Notes: a model not told the origin generated them from the letters alone. Counted from the first letter of the stretch, positions 18,366-28,684 are shown. The stretch is DNA of 34,833 nucleotides from Actinomycetes bacterium (GCA_029263075.1 JAJCYE010000114.1:1-34833), one strand, 5' to 3'. Program-made: numbers and translations.

Positions 18366-20264
18366 TTAGCCCGACGACCCCTTTCCGGCCACCGGGGGAG
18401 CTTCGAGGGCCCGGAACTGTTCGATGAGCTCGGCAGCCAGGTGGTAGCGGCCAAAAGGCGGGATCAGGTAGAGGCCGGCGGCCAGATCGGTCAGCTCACG
18501 CCCGGTTCCCAGCGCCAACCGTAGCCCTTCCTCCTGGCACCGGCTACCTGCCGAGGCCATGGTCTCCAGCACCTTCTCCGGCACCGTGATACCCGGAACC
18601 TCGTTGTGCAGGAACTCGGCGTGGCGCAGGGTCACCACCGGAAGCAGGCCCACCAGGATCGGCAGGGCCAGCGCTCCGTAGCGAGCTTCGTATCGCTCCC
18701 GGAATCTCCGTAGCGGCTCCCCCGAAAATAGCGGTTGCGAGTAGGCAAAATCGGCACCGGCCTTGATCTTGCGGTTGAGGACCTTCATCTCCCGGTCCAG
18801 GTCGGCAGCGTCTAGGTTCACCGAACACCCGACGACGAATTCCGTCGCTTCGCCAATGGAGGCGCCGGACCGGTCCAGGCCGGAGTTGAGGTTCTTTTTG
18901 ATCAGGCTGATCAGACCCGAAGGGCTCACGTCGGCGTGGTCGGCCGCCTGGGGGTAGTCGCCGATCGACGTCGGGTCCCCCATGCAGACAAAAACGTTGC
19001 GGATGCCCAGGGCATGGGAGGCCAGGAGGTCGCCCTGGATCCTCAGAAGGTTCCGTCCCCGGGTGGGAAAGTGCAAGACCGTGGAGGTCGACGCCTCCTG
19101 CTGGATCAGGTGGCACGCGGCCCACGGGCTCATCCGCATCCGGGCCATCGGGCTGTCGGCGACACTCACCGCGTGAGCGCCTGCGTTGGCCAGCGTGTCC
19201 GCTGCGGCCACCAGGCGGGCGGCCGAGGCCGAACGCGGCGGGGCCATCTCGACGACGTAAGCCCTCTGACCGTCCCTCAAGGCCTGGGCGAAGGTGCTGG
19301 TAGCGGTAGGCACCGGGGGTTCAATTCTCAGACCCCGGGCGGCATTCTTCTCAGGCGCCGACTCGTCGACGCTATCGACCGGAGAGCGGGATCGGACACC
19401 GGCCAGCGCCCGGCCCATCGCTGCGATGTGTTCGGGTCCCGTACCGCAACAGCCGCCGATGATCGATGCGCCGGCATCGAAGAACCGGACTGCGTACTCG
19501 GCGAGGTATTTCGGGGAGGCCTGGTAGATGATCCTCCCGCCGAGCCGGTGGGGCTGGCCGGCGTTGGGCATGGCAACCAGCGGAAGACCGGGCTGCTCCC
19601 GCCGGATCGCCCGCAGGAGCCGGAGCACCTGGGCCGGGCCCTCGGAGCAGTTGACGCCGATGGCGTCGACATCGAGCCGGCTAACCCTGCGCGCCACCTC
19701 CTCGGCGGTTTCGCCCAACAACGTGTGGTCGTCACGGGTGAAAGCGAATGAAACGATGATCGGAAGGTCGCAGACCGCCCGGGCGGCCAGGACCGCTTGC
19801 TCGGCCTCGTCGACGTCGGTTTGGGTTTCGATAAAAAGCAGATCCGCCCCGGCGGCGGCCAGCGCCGAAATCTGCTCCCGGAACGCCTCGGCCGCCTCGT
19901 CCGCCCGGACCCGGCCGTATGGAACCAGCCGCACCCCCAACGGCCCGACCGAGCCAACCACGATCTGCGCCCCCGCCTCCCGAGCCAGCCTGACCCCGGC
20001 GGCGTTGATCTCCGCCACCAGGCCGGCCGAGCCGAACTCGGAGAGCTTGTAACGATTGGCGCCGAAGGTGTTGGTCTCGACGAACCGGGCGCCGGCTTCG
20101 ATGAAGCTGTGGTGAAGCGCTTTGACCGCCTCGGGGTCGGAGAGGTTCAAAGAGTCGAAGGTGGCGGGAACCCGTACCCCGCCGGCCACCAGGCTGGTGC
20201 CGGTGCCGCCGTCTCCCAGGATCGGGCCGGCCTTGATCAGATCGGCGAAAGTCTGACGGTCCAT
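18366..20264 (-). CDS. Bifunctional homocysteine S-methyltransferase / methylenetetrahydrofolate reductase
   Basis: N-terminal Hcy S-methyltransferase (GDGGTGTSLV, GVNCSEGP, GGCCGTGPEHI zinc motif) fused to MetF-like domain (EMAPPRSAS, VFVCMGDPTSIGDYPQ); start at MDRQTF. Confidence 0.92.
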   Translation of the reverse strand: MDRQTFADLIKAGPILGDGGTGTSLVAGGVRVPATFDSLNLSDPEAVKALHHSFIEAGARFVETNTFGANRYKLSEFGSAGLVAEINAAGVRLAREAGAQIVVGSVGPLGVRLVPYGRVRADEAAEAFREQISALAAAGADLLFIETQTDVDEAEQAVLAARAVCDLPIIVSFAFTRDDHTLLGETAEEVARRVSRLDVDAIGVNCSEGPAQVLRLLRAIRREQPGLPLVAMPNAGQPHRLGGRIIYQASPKYLAEYAVRFFDAGASIIGGCCGTGPEHIAAMGRALAGVRSRSPVDSVDESAPEKNAARGLRIEPPVPTATSTFAQALRDGQRAYVVEMAPPRSASAARLVAAADTLANAGAHAVSVADSPMARMRMSPWAACHLIQQEASTSTVLHFPTRGRNLLRIQGDLLASHALGIRNVFVCMGDPTSIGDYPQAADHADVSPSGLISLIKKNLNSGLDRSGASIGEATEFVVGCSVNLDAADLDREMKVLNRKIKAGADFAYSQPLFSGEPLRRFRERYEARYGALALPILVGLLPVVTLRHAEFLHNEVPGITVPEKVLETMASAGSRCQEEGLRLALGTGRELTDLAAGLYLIPPFGRYHLAAELIEQFRALEAPPVAGKGSSG

Positions 20265-20373
20265 GGGAAAATCCTTCGTCTTTGGCGACCGGGCACCGGT
20301 GCCCCCGTCGCCCAAGTATAGGGTCGGCTTGAGTACCTATTCGGGCGCCCGGCCGGGTTAGAGTTGGTGTCCC

Positions 20374-21144
20374 GTGCCCTCACCCAACCCGCATACCATC
20401 AGACTGCGCACCTGCGCCCTCCTGGCCGCCGCGCTTGCGGCTTTCACAGGATGCAGCAAGGCGGATGTCCCCGACCGCCTGGCCACCACACCTGCCCCGA
20501 TCCGGGTGTCCTGGGCAGACCCCGAACTTTCCGTTGAACTGGAGGACGGATGGACGGTTACCCGGTGCCCCGCCGGCGTCATCGCCCTGTGCATCAACAA
20601 GGACGGGGCACCGACCGGACACATTCTGATGGAGGACCTGCCCTCGATCGGCGAAGAACTGACCTCCAGCCAGGACCAGGTCCAAGCGACGCTGGCGGTC
20701 AGGACCCAGACCATCTACCGGCAGTTGCAGGTCCACCGCGCCGAGGCGTGCGGACCCGGCTACAAGGTGCAGACCGCAACCCCCGAGCCGGCACCCGTGG
20801 CCGGCCTAACCGGGCTTAAATACGAAGCTTCGGCCACCCAGGACTCCAACACCGTTGAGCGCACCATCGGCTTCAGGGTTTTTCGGGACGGAATCGAGAC
20901 CATGATCGAGGCCACAGCCATCGAGCCGGGATCCTGCCTCACGCCTCAAGAGCCCACCTTTTCGGTTGAAGAGCTCCGGGCGTTCGAGCCACTCCTCAGC
21001 CGGATCGTGGCGGGCAGCGTCCTGCCCGAAGCCACCGAGTACCCCGACCTCCCCTCCGAACCGGGCGGCAGCCAAGATCCCCGCCTGGACCGGGCGCCGA
21101 CCAACGGAATAGGCATCTCGATTGAACTAGGATCGAATCCATGA
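20374..21144 (+). CDS. Putative lipoprotein
   Basis: 256 aa; signal peptide with lipobox LAAFTGC. Confidence 0.75.
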   Translation: MPSPNPHTIRLRTCALLAAALAAFTGCSKADVPDRLATTPAPIRVSWADPELSVELEDGWTVTRCPAGVIALCINKDGAPTGHILMEDLPSIGEELTSSQDQVQATLAVRTQTIYRQLQVHRAEACGPGYKVQTATPEPAPVAGLTGLKYEASATQDSNTVERTIGFRVFRDGIETMIEATAIEPGSCLTPQEPTFSVEELRAFEPLLSRIVAGSVLPEATEYPDLPSEPGGSQDPRLDRAPTNGIGISIELGSNP

Positions 21145-21608
21145 CCAAGTTGACCAAGGGGGACCCGGCGCCCCAATTCGAATTGCCGGACCAAGGTTCC
21201 AACCCGGTAAACCTGTCGGACTTCGCGGGGCGCAAGCTGCTGATCTACTTCTACCCCAAGGCGGACACCGCCGGTTGTACAACCCAGTCCTGTGCGGTCA
21301 GGGACTCCATGCCCGACCTCACTGCCGCCGGCACCGCCGCCATAGGCATCAGCCCGGACCCACCAAAAGCGCAGGATAAGTTCGATCAGAAGTACGAACT
21401 GGGCTTCCCGCTGCTCGCCGACACCGAGCACACCGCCGCCGAGGCTTACGGCGTGTGGGCCGAAAAATCTATGTACGGCAAGAAGTACATGGGCATCGTC
21501 CGGAGCGCTTTCCTCATCGACGAGCAGGGGACAATCCAGGACGCCTGGTACAAAGTCTCCCCGGGCGACACGGTCCCCAACGTCCTGGCCGCGCTAAGAG
21601 CACCCTAG
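21141..21608 (+). CDS. bcp: Peroxiredoxin (BCP/PrxQ type)
   Basis: 155 aa; GDPAPQFELPDQ, YFYPKADTAGCTTQSCAVRD; ATGA overlap with lipoprotein gene. Confidence 0.93.
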   Translation: MTKLTKGDPAPQFELPDQGSNPVNLSDFAGRKLLIYFYPKADTAGCTTQSCAVRDSMPDLTAAGTAAIGISPDPPKAQDKFDQKYELGFPLLADTEHTAAEAYGVWAEKSMYGKKYMGIVRSAFLIDEQGTIQDAWYKVSPGDTVPNVLAALRAP

Positions 21609-21621
21609 AGAGGACTATCCG

Positions 21622-22050
21622 ATGGAGGAGATGTCCGAAACAAGGTGGAGGGCTTTCCTGCTGGAGCGTCCCCGCACCGCCAAGCTGGCCACCACCCGCA
21701 AGGACGGCCGCCCGCACGTCGCGCCGATCTGGATCGACATCGACGACGACGGCTCCATCATCTTCACCACCCACTCCGACAGCCTCAAAGGCAAGTCCCT
21801 GCAACGGGATCCCCGGGTGAGCCTGTGCGTCGACGACGACCGACCGCCGTTTTCTTTCGTCATCGTTGAAGGAGTCGCACGCTTGAGCCGGGACCCGTCG
21901 GAACTGCTCCGGGCCGCCACACGTATCGGCGGTCGATACATGGGCGCGGACCAGGCAGTGCTGTTCGGGCAGCGCAACGGCGTCCCCGGAGAGATCCTTG
22001 TCCGCATCGAGCCGACCCGGGTCATCGCACGCGAGGGCATCGCCGACTGA
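21622..22050 (+). CDS. Pyridoxamine 5'-phosphate oxidase-like / F420-dependent family protein
   Basis: 142 aa; AKLATTRKDGRPHVAPIWIDIDDDGSIIFTTHSDSLKGKSLQRDPRVSLCVDD. Confidence 0.88.
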   Translation: MEEMSETRWRAFLLERPRTAKLATTRKDGRPHVAPIWIDIDDDGSIIFTTHSDSLKGKSLQRDPRVSLCVDDDRPPFSFVIVEGVARLSRDPSELLRAATRIGGRYMGADQAVLFGQRNGVPGEILVRIEPTRVIAREGIAD

Positions 22051-22110
22051 CCCGGTCTTGCAACAATCCGCACGATCCTGCTTAACCTCCCGTCGCTTTC
22101 TGCCGATAGC

Positions 22111-22171
22111 CCCCGGGGACTAAACGCTCCGCCCGAGCGGCAACAGCGCCCGGCGGAGTTAGTGATCGGGG
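22111..22171 (+). promoter_or_regulatory. Long imperfect inverted repeat (leader hairpin) directly before the giant kinase start
   Basis: CCCCG-ggg-ACTAA-acg-CTCCGCC ... GGCGGAG-TTAGT-gat-CGGGG; ends 3 nt before GTG 22175. Confidence 0.6.
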
Positions 22172-22174
22172 ACT

Positions 22175-25100
22175 GTGCGCCGGATGTTGCTGGACAAACG
22201 CTACGAATTGGTCGAGCTGCTCAAAGCCGGCCAGGGCATTGAAACTTACCTGGCCCACGACCACCGCTCCCCCGACTCCCGCGTCGTTGTAAAGCTGCTG
22301 CGAGCCGGAGTTGCTGCTCCCGACCTCATCAAACGCATGGAGCACGAAGCGGCGGTCCTCACCAAACTCCGGGACCCAACCTTCCCCTTGATCCGTTTCG
22401 GAACCTCCGGGGACGACCTCTACCTGGTCCAGCCCTACCTGGAGGGCGGCGACCTCACCGAGACCCTGTCTTCGGGCCCCCTCGACGTCCCGTCGACTGT
22501 GAAACTGGCCGAAGATGTCCTTGTCACGCTCCAACGCGCGCACGATCTGGGCGTCCTCCACCGCGACGTCAAGCCCGCAAACATCGTGGTCCACAACGAC
22601 GGGCAGGTGCAAAAAGCAACCCTCCTCGACTTCGGGCTCTCTTTCAGCGCATCACTGGACCCGTCCATCCGCAACGAAGCCGTCGGCACAGCCCGGTACC
22701 TGGCGCCCGAACAAGCCGGTCTGGTGGACATCGCAGTGGACCAGAGGAGCGACCTCTACTCGCTGGGCGTCGTCCTCTACGAGTGCCTGGCCGGCCGTCC
22801 CCCGTTTGACGCCACAAGCGTCGGCGAGGTGCTGCGCCAGCACCTGAACCTACCGGTCCCCGGGTTGCGCGCCGGGGGGGCCGACGTGCCACGGGCTCTC
22901 GAGTCGGTGGTCATGCGCCTACTGGCCAAAGAGCCGGGGAAGCGTTACCAGTCGGCGGCGGGGGCGCTGGCCGACATACGGGAGATCTCCCGGGCGTTGG
23001 ACAGCGGGGTACCCGACCCCGTCATGGTCATCGGCCTTAGGGACAACCGGAGCATCTTGGCCGAGCCGGCGTTCGTCGGCCGGACCCCCGAACTCGGCGA
23101 GTTGACCCACAACCTGGAGTTGGCGGCCCGCGGCATGGGAGGCCTTGTCTTCCTGGAAGCTGAATCCGGGGGCGGCAAGACCCGCCTGCTCCAGGAGTTC
23201 GCCGGGGAAGCGGCCCGCCGGGGAACCTGGATCCTTAGGGGCCAGGGGATAGACCAGGCCGCACAGCGTCCCTACCAGGTGCTGGAGGGGGTCGCTGACG
23301 CGATCGCGTCCGAAGCCACCGGTAACCAGGACCTGAGCAACCACGTTCTGGCCCTCCTGGGGGACCGGGCCGAGGCCGCTGCCGTCGCCCTGCCCGCGCT
23401 GGGGGACCTGCTGGGGCACGAACCCGACGCTCAGCTACCCGAGGCCTACGGCGAAGTGCGGAGCCTGAGCGCTCTGACCGCGCTCCTCGGTTCCCTCGGC
23501 ACTGCCGAGCGGCCCGCCCTGGTGGTGCTCGACGACTGCCAGTGGACCGACGGATTGACGGCCAAGTTGTTGGGTCACTGGCAGAGCCACGCCCGGGACG
23601 ACCACAACCACGTGCTTGTCGTGGCGGCGTTCAGATCGGAGGAGGTGGGACCCGATCATCCGCTGCGCCGGGTGCAGCCCAAATCGCAAATCTCGCTCCT
23701 CCCGCTCACCCTCTTCGAAATACGGAACATGGCCCAGTCGATGGCCGGAACCCTCCCAGAGGAGGCGGTCGAGACCATTGCCCAACTTTCCGAAGGGAGC
23801 CCGTTCATGGCTGCCGCGGTGTTGATGGGACTGGTTGAGTGCGGGGCCGTGGTCGAGTCGCCCGGAGGCTGGGTGGTCGACGACGAGGCCCTGGCGGACG
23901 TGCAGACCTCACGCCGGGCCGCGATCTTTTTGGTCCGCCGGCTCAAGCTCCTCTCCCCCGAGGCCTTGCGGGTGCTCTCGATCGGGGCGGTGCTGGGCAA
24001 AGAGTTCGACCTTCGGCTGGCCGCGTCGTTGGCCGGGAACGCCGAGGACCCTCAGGTTGCCGGCCAGATGACCGCCCTCGACGATGCCCGCCGCCGGCGA
24101 ATCGTCTGGCTGGATGAAGCCCTGGACCGCGGCCACTTTGTTCACGACAAAATCCGGGAAGCGCTTCTGAGTACGCTGACCGCCGAGCAGTTAGCCGACA
24201 TGCACCTGCGGGCCGCCGAGTGCATCGAAGGGACGGATCCGTCCCGCACCTTCGAACTCGCCTACCACTTTGACGCGGCAGGGGCCTCGCAAAGGGCACT
24301 CCCCTACGCACTGGCCGCCGCCGAACATGCCCGGCGCCAGCACAACCTGGAGATTGCCGAAACCCACTACCGCATGGCAGAGCGCGCCCCGGCCGGGGCC
24401 ACCGCCGGCACCCGCCGGCGGGTAGCCGAAGGTTTGGGGGACGTGCTCACCCTGAGCGGGGCCTACGCCGAAGCCGCCGATCAGTTCCGAACCGCGCTCG
24501 AGTTGACCGAGGAGCGCGTCGGGAAAGCGGGCATAAAGGGCAAATTGGGCGATGTCGCCTTCAAGCGCGGCGACATGGTGGAGGCCCGTGACCACCTGGA
24601 GGGAGCCCTCCGCCAGCTTAAGGCTCGCATGCCGCGGACCGGGGTCGGCCTGGTCCTCGCCCTGGTGTGGGAGTTGCTGGTTCAGATCGTGCACTCGATT
24701 GCACCGGGTCGGTTCGTCGGCCGCAGGCCGGTCGACCAGGCGGGCAGCGAGCTGAACGCGATACGGATCTACAGCCGGCTGGCCTATGTTTACTGGTTTC
24801 ACAGTGGCAAACTCCGGTGCGGGTGGGCCCACCTGCGGGAGATGAATCTGGCCGAGCGGTACCAGCCGACGCTGGAGTTGGCCCAGGCCTATTCCGAACA
24901 CGCACCGGTCATGACCATCATCCCGTGGTTCGCCCGCGGCCTGGACTACGCGGAACGGTCCTTCGCCATTCGCAAGGCGATGGGCGACGTCTGGGGTCAA
25001 GGCCAGTCCCTCAGCTTTCAGGGGGTCGGACTGTACGCGTCTTCTCGCTACCGGGAAGCGATCGAACGATGCAGCGAGGCCAAACGGCTGCTGGAACGCA

Positions 25101-28100
25101 CCGGCGACCGGTGGGAGGTCAACACCGCCGGATGGAACATCGCCTTGGCCCGGTACCGGCTGGGTGAGCTACGCGAAGCCGCGGAAACCGCCCGTCGCGT
25201 CTACGAAGCTGCGGTTGAAATAGGCGACCAGGCCGCTGCGGGCATCGCCCTTAGCGCCTGGTCCAGGGCCTCCGGCGGCAAGGTGCCCGCGGAGCTGATC
25301 AAAAGGCAGCTTGAGCGCGCCGAACTGGAGGACGCAAGCACCAACGTCGAGGTCCATCTGGCCGAGGCGATCAGGCTCCTGGGCGCCGGCGAAGCCGGGC
25401 AGGCCATCGAGATCCTGAAGTCCGCCCGCCGGGTGGTACACAAAGCCGGCCTACGGCAGGAATACGTCGCCCCGATCCTCCCCTGGCTCGCTACCGCGCT
25501 CCGGGTCCAGGCCGAGCAGGTATCCGCCCACAGTTCGGTGCCCCGGCGCCAAATGCTGCAGGCGGTCAACGTGGCCTTCAGAGCTGCTTTCGTTTCCCGC
25601 AGCTACCGCAACAACCGTCCCCAGGCCCTGCGTGAACAGGGCCTGCTTGCCGCCCTCGACGGCCGCCACCGCGCGGCTAAACGCCGTTTGGCAGCCAGCC
25701 TGGCCGAGGCCCGGCTGCAGGGCGCCAGGAACGAAGAGGCGCAGACCCTCAGTGCCCTGGGAAGGGTGGGCGTTCCGCTGGGCTGGCCGGGTGCCGCGGA
25801 GGACCTGCGGGCGGGCCGAGAGCTTGCCGAGGAGCTACAGGGGGACCCGGTCCCTGCGGCGGATCAGCCGGACACGCTCTCGCTGGCCGACCGATTCACC
25901 ACGCTTCTGGAGATGGGGCGGACCATAGCCTCCGAATCGGAGCCGGAAGGCGTTTACCGGGCGGTGCAGGAGGCGGCCACGAGCCTGCTTCGGGGCGACC
26001 AGTGTGCGGTTGTCGATATGCACGGCCGGACTTCTGGCTCGCTGGCGGGCCTGAAGGACCTGGAGCACCTGAGCCAAACCATGGTGGAGCAGGCCATCGA
26101 CGAGGGCGGGCCGGTTGTGGTCAACATCGCCGAGGAGATGGACGCCACCGAAAGCCTGGTCCTATCGGGCGTGCGGTCGGTACTGTGCGCCCCCATCGCA
26201 TCCAAGGATGGGTTCACCAAAGCGTGCTTTTACGTCACCCACTCCCAGGTCGGTGGCTTGTTCGGGCGGGAGGAAATCCAACTGGCCGCCTTCATCGCTA
26301 CCCTGGCCGGGGCGGCCCTCGACCAGGCGGCCGGGAGCGAAGCCCGGTTTACTTCCCTGGCCCAAAACTCCAGCGACGTGATCAGCATCATCGGTGAGAA
26401 GGGTCTGATCGACTACCAATCTTCGTCGGTTCAGCGGGTCTTCGGCTTTCTGCCCCAGGAAATGATGGGCTCGAGGCTCTCGGCGTGGGTCCACCCTGAC
26501 GAGGCGTCCGGGGTCATCGACCAAATCAAGACCATGCTCAGTGAAGGCCGGAGCCACGCCTTCTTGGAATGCCGGATGCGAGGCAGCGACGGTTCCTGGA
26601 GGGAGACCGAGACCACCATGACCAACCTGGTGGACGACCCCAGCGTTCACGGCGTAGTGCTGAACACCCGGGACGTCAGCGAACGCAAAGCGATGGAGAG
26701 AGAGCGCCGGCGGGATGAGGAGGCGCTGCGGCTCAGCCAGGCCCAACTTGCCGCAGCCCAACGAATTGGGCACTTCGGCAGCTTCGAGTGGGAGGTGGAG
26801 GAGGACGTCCTTTGTTGGAGCGACGAACTCCACGAGATCTTCGGCGTCCCCGCAGAGGAGTTTTCCGGGACGTTGTCCGCCTACCAGGAACGGCTCCACC
26901 CGGACGACGCCGAGCGGGTCCAGGCAATACTGACCGGCGTCTTGGGGACCGGCGGCGACTTCGAGATGGAACACGCTTTGATCCGGCCCGACGGACGGGT
27001 GGTGGTGCTTCATTGCCGGGGGGAGGTCATCCTCGGGGCCGGCGGAAGAGCCCGCCGCATGCTGGGAGTTGCCCAGGATGTCACCGAGCAGAAGCGGGTG
27101 GAAAACGCCCTAAGGGTCAGCGAAGACCGTGCCCGGCGAGCAATGGATCAGGCGGTTGAGGCCTCCCGGCTAAAGTCACAGTTCCTGGCCACCATGAGCC
27201 ACGAAATCCGCACCCCGATGAACGGGGTCCTCGGCATGGCCCACCTTCTGCTGGACACCAGGCTCAGCGCCAATCAGCGCCGCTACCTGCTGGCGCTGCA
27301 GGACTCGGGGACCAACCTTCTTGAGATCATCAACGACATCCTGGACTTCTCCAAGGTCGAGGCCGGCAAGCTGGAACTGGAGAACATCGACTTCGACCTT
27401 CACGGCGTCGTGGACGGGACGGCTGGCCTGTTCCTGGAACCGGCCCGGACCAAGGGCCTGAAGTTGTCGGTGGAGATCGATTCCGGCGTTCCCCGGTGGG
27501 TAATCGGGGACCCGGTAAGGCTGCGCCAGGTCCTGACCAACCTGACCAGCAACGCAGTCAAGTTCACGGACTCCGGGCAGGTCACGCTCAGCGTGTCCCC
27601 CGCTCCTACGGGCTCGGTGCGCTTCCAGGTGGCGGACTCCGGGATAGGAATCCCGCCGGAAGCCCGCACCAACCTGCTCGATCCTTTCGTCCAGGCCGAC
27701 GCCTCCACCACCCGTCGCTTCGGAGGGACCGGCCTGGGCCTTGCCATCTCGTCGCAACTGGTCGACCTGATGGGGGGCACCTTGGACTTCGACAGCCGGA
27801 CCGGCGCCGGGAGCACCTTCTGGTTCGAGATCCCGCTCGGTACAGCGGCCGAGGCTCCGGCCGTCCGGGCGGCCGGACCGGCGGCAGCAGAATCCGTTGA
27901 GGTCTCGAGCAGGCCCGCCGGCCGCGTCCTGCTGGTTGAAGACTCCTACGTCAACCAGTTGGTGGCCACTGGGATGCTGGAGAAGCTCGGCTACCGGGTT
28001 GTGCTGTCCACCAACGGCTCCGAAGCGGTGGAGGTTGCAGCCCGCGAAGAGTTCGACGTGATCTTGATGGACTGCCTGATGCCGGTGATGGACGGCTATG

Positions 28101-28684
28101 AGGCGACAGGGCGCATCCGGCAGGCCGGGGGCCCGTCAAGCGGCACGCCGATCATCGCCCTGACTGCCTCCGCGATGGCCGGAGACCGGGAGAGATGCCT
28201 GGAGGCCGGCATGGACGGCTACCTCTCCAAGCCGCTGAACCCGCAAGAGTTGGCCTCGACCCTTGGTCAGTTCTCCGGAGCGGGCGCCGGTCGAGGCCAG
28301 AGGAGCAGCCCGGCCCCCCCGGACCCACAGCGACCACTCGACCGGACGGTCCTCAACGACCTGCGCCGTATGGACCGGAAAGGGAACGGTCGCTTTTTCC
28401 TTGAGGTCATAGCCGCCTACCTGGAGGACGCCGGCGTTCTGGTGGGGCGCATCTGCACCGGCCTCGCCACAGGTGACCGCGAGAGTGCGGTCCGGGCAGC
28501 CCACACCCTCAAGGGCAGCTCCGGCAACGTGGGTGCCGTCCGCATGGCGAGGCTGTGCGAGCAGGTCGAACAACAGACCGAGCGCGGCGTTGCCGGCGGG
28601 GCAACCGAAACGGCTTCTCTGCTTGAGCGGGAGTTTGTTTTGGTTCGTGACGCCCTGGCCGATGAGATGCGCCGGGCATCCTGA
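22175..28684 (+). CDS. Giant hybrid signalling protein: Ser/Thr kinase - AAA ATPase - TPR - GAF - PAS - PAS - histidine kinase - receiver - HPt
   Basis: 2169 aa; HRDVKPANIVV and DFGLS (STK), AESGGGKTRLL and ALVVLDDCQW (NTPase), MSHEIRTPMNGVLGM H-box, GGTGLGLAISSQLV (HATPase), VILMDCLMPVMDGYEATGRIR (REC), AAHTLKGSSGNVGA (HPt). Confidence 0.93.
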   Translation: MRRMLLDKRYELVELLKAGQGIETYLAHDHRSPDSRVVVKLLRAGVAAPDLIKRMEHEAAVLTKLRDPTFPLIRFGTSGDDLYLVQPYLEGGDLTETLSSGPLDVPSTVKLAEDVLVTLQRAHDLGVLHRDVKPANIVVHNDGQVQKATLLDFGLSFSASLDPSIRNEAVGTARYLAPEQAGLVDIAVDQRSDLYSLGVVLYECLAGRPPFDATSVGEVLRQHLNLPVPGLRAGGADVPRALESVVMRLLAKEPGKRYQSAAGALADIREISRALDSGVPDPVMVIGLRDNRSILAEPAFVGRTPELGELTHNLELAARGMGGLVFLEAESGGGKTRLLQEFAGEAARRGTWILRGQGIDQAAQRPYQVLEGVADAIASEATGNQDLSNHVLALLGDRAEAAAVALPALGDLLGHEPDAQLPEAYGEVRSLSALTALLGSLGTAERPALVVLDDCQWTDGLTAKLLGHWQSHARDDHNHVLVVAAFRSEEVGPDHPLRRVQPKSQISLLPLTLFEIRNMAQSMAGTLPEEAVETIAQLSEGSPFMAAAVLMGLVECGAVVESPGGWVVDDEALADVQTSRRAAIFLVRRLKLLSPEALRVLSIGAVLGKEFDLRLAASLAGNAEDPQVAGQMTALDDARRRRIVWLDEALDRGHFVHDKIREALLSTLTAEQLADMHLRAAECIEGTDPSRTFELAYHFDAAGASQRALPYALAAAEHARRQHNLEIAETHYRMAERAPAGATAGTRRRVAEGLGDVLTLSGAYAEAADQFRTALELTEERVGKAGIKGKLGDVAFKRGDMVEARDHLEGALRQLKARMPRTGVGLVLALVWELLVQIVHSIAPGRFVGRRPVDQAGSELNAIRIYSRLAYVYWFHSGKLRCGWAHLREMNLAERYQPTLELAQAYSEHAPVMTIIPWFARGLDYAERSFAIRKAMGDVWGQGQSLSFQGVGLYASSRYREAIERCSEAKRLLERTGDRWEVNTAGWNIALARYRLGELREAAETARRVYEAAVEIGDQAAAGIALSAWSRASGGKVPAELIKRQLERAELEDASTNVEVHLAEAIRLLGAGEAGQAIEILKSARRVVHKAGLRQEYVAPILPWLATALRVQAEQVSAHSSVPRRQMLQAVNVAFRAAFVSRSYRNNRPQALREQGLLAALDGRHRAAKRRLAASLAEARLQGARNEEAQTLSALGRVGVPLGWPGAAEDLRAGRELAEELQGDPVPAADQPDTLSLADRFTTLLEMGRTIASESEPEGVYRAVQEAATSLLRGDQCAVVDMHGRTSGSLAGLKDLEHLSQTMVEQAIDEGGPVVVNIAEEMDATESLVLSGVRSVLCAPIASKDGFTKACFYVTHSQVGGLFGREEIQLAAFIATLAGAALDQAAGSEARFTSLAQNSSDVISIIGEKGLIDYQSSSVQRVFGFLPQEMMGSRLSAWVHPDEASGVIDQIKTMLSEGRSHAFLECRMRGSDGSWRETETTMTNLVDDPSVHGVVLNTRDVSERKAMERERRRDEEALRLSQAQLAAAQRIGHFGSFEWEVEEDVLCWSDELHEIFGVPAEEFSGTLSAYQERLHPDDAERVQAILTGVLGTGGDFEMEHALIRPDGRVVVLHCRGEVILGAGGRARRMLGVAQDVTEQKRVENALRVSEDRARRAMDQAVEASRLKSQFLATMSHEIRTPMNGVLGMAHLLLDTRLSANQRRYLLALQDSGTNLLEIINDILDFSKVEAGKLELENIDFDLHGVVDGTAGLFLEPARTKGLKLSVEIDSGVPRWVIGDPVRLRQVLTNLTSNAVKFTDSGQVTLSVSPAPTGSVRFQVADSGIGIPPEARTNLLDPFVQADASTTRRFGGTGLGLAISSQLVDLMGGTLDFDSRTGAGSTFWFEIPLGTAAEAPAVRAAGPAAAESVEVSSRPAGRVLLVEDSYVNQLVATGMLEKLGYRVVLSTNGSEAVEVAAREEFDVILMDCLMPVMDGYEATGRIRQAGGPSSGTPIIALTASAMAGDRERCLEAGMDGYLSKPLNPQELASTLGQFSGAGAGRGQRSSPAPPDPQRPLDRTVLNDLRRMDRKGNGRFFLEVIAAYLEDAGVLVGRICTGLATGDRESAVRAAHTLKGSSGNVGAVRMARLCEQVEQQTERGVAGGATETASLLEREFVLVRDALADEMRRAS

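Noticed and set aside
20291-20304. Perfect palindrome GGGCACCGGTGCCC upstream of the methyltransferase-MTHFR gene
   Set aside because: Possible operator, but a single GC-rich 14-bp palindrome in a high-GC genome is weak evidence alone
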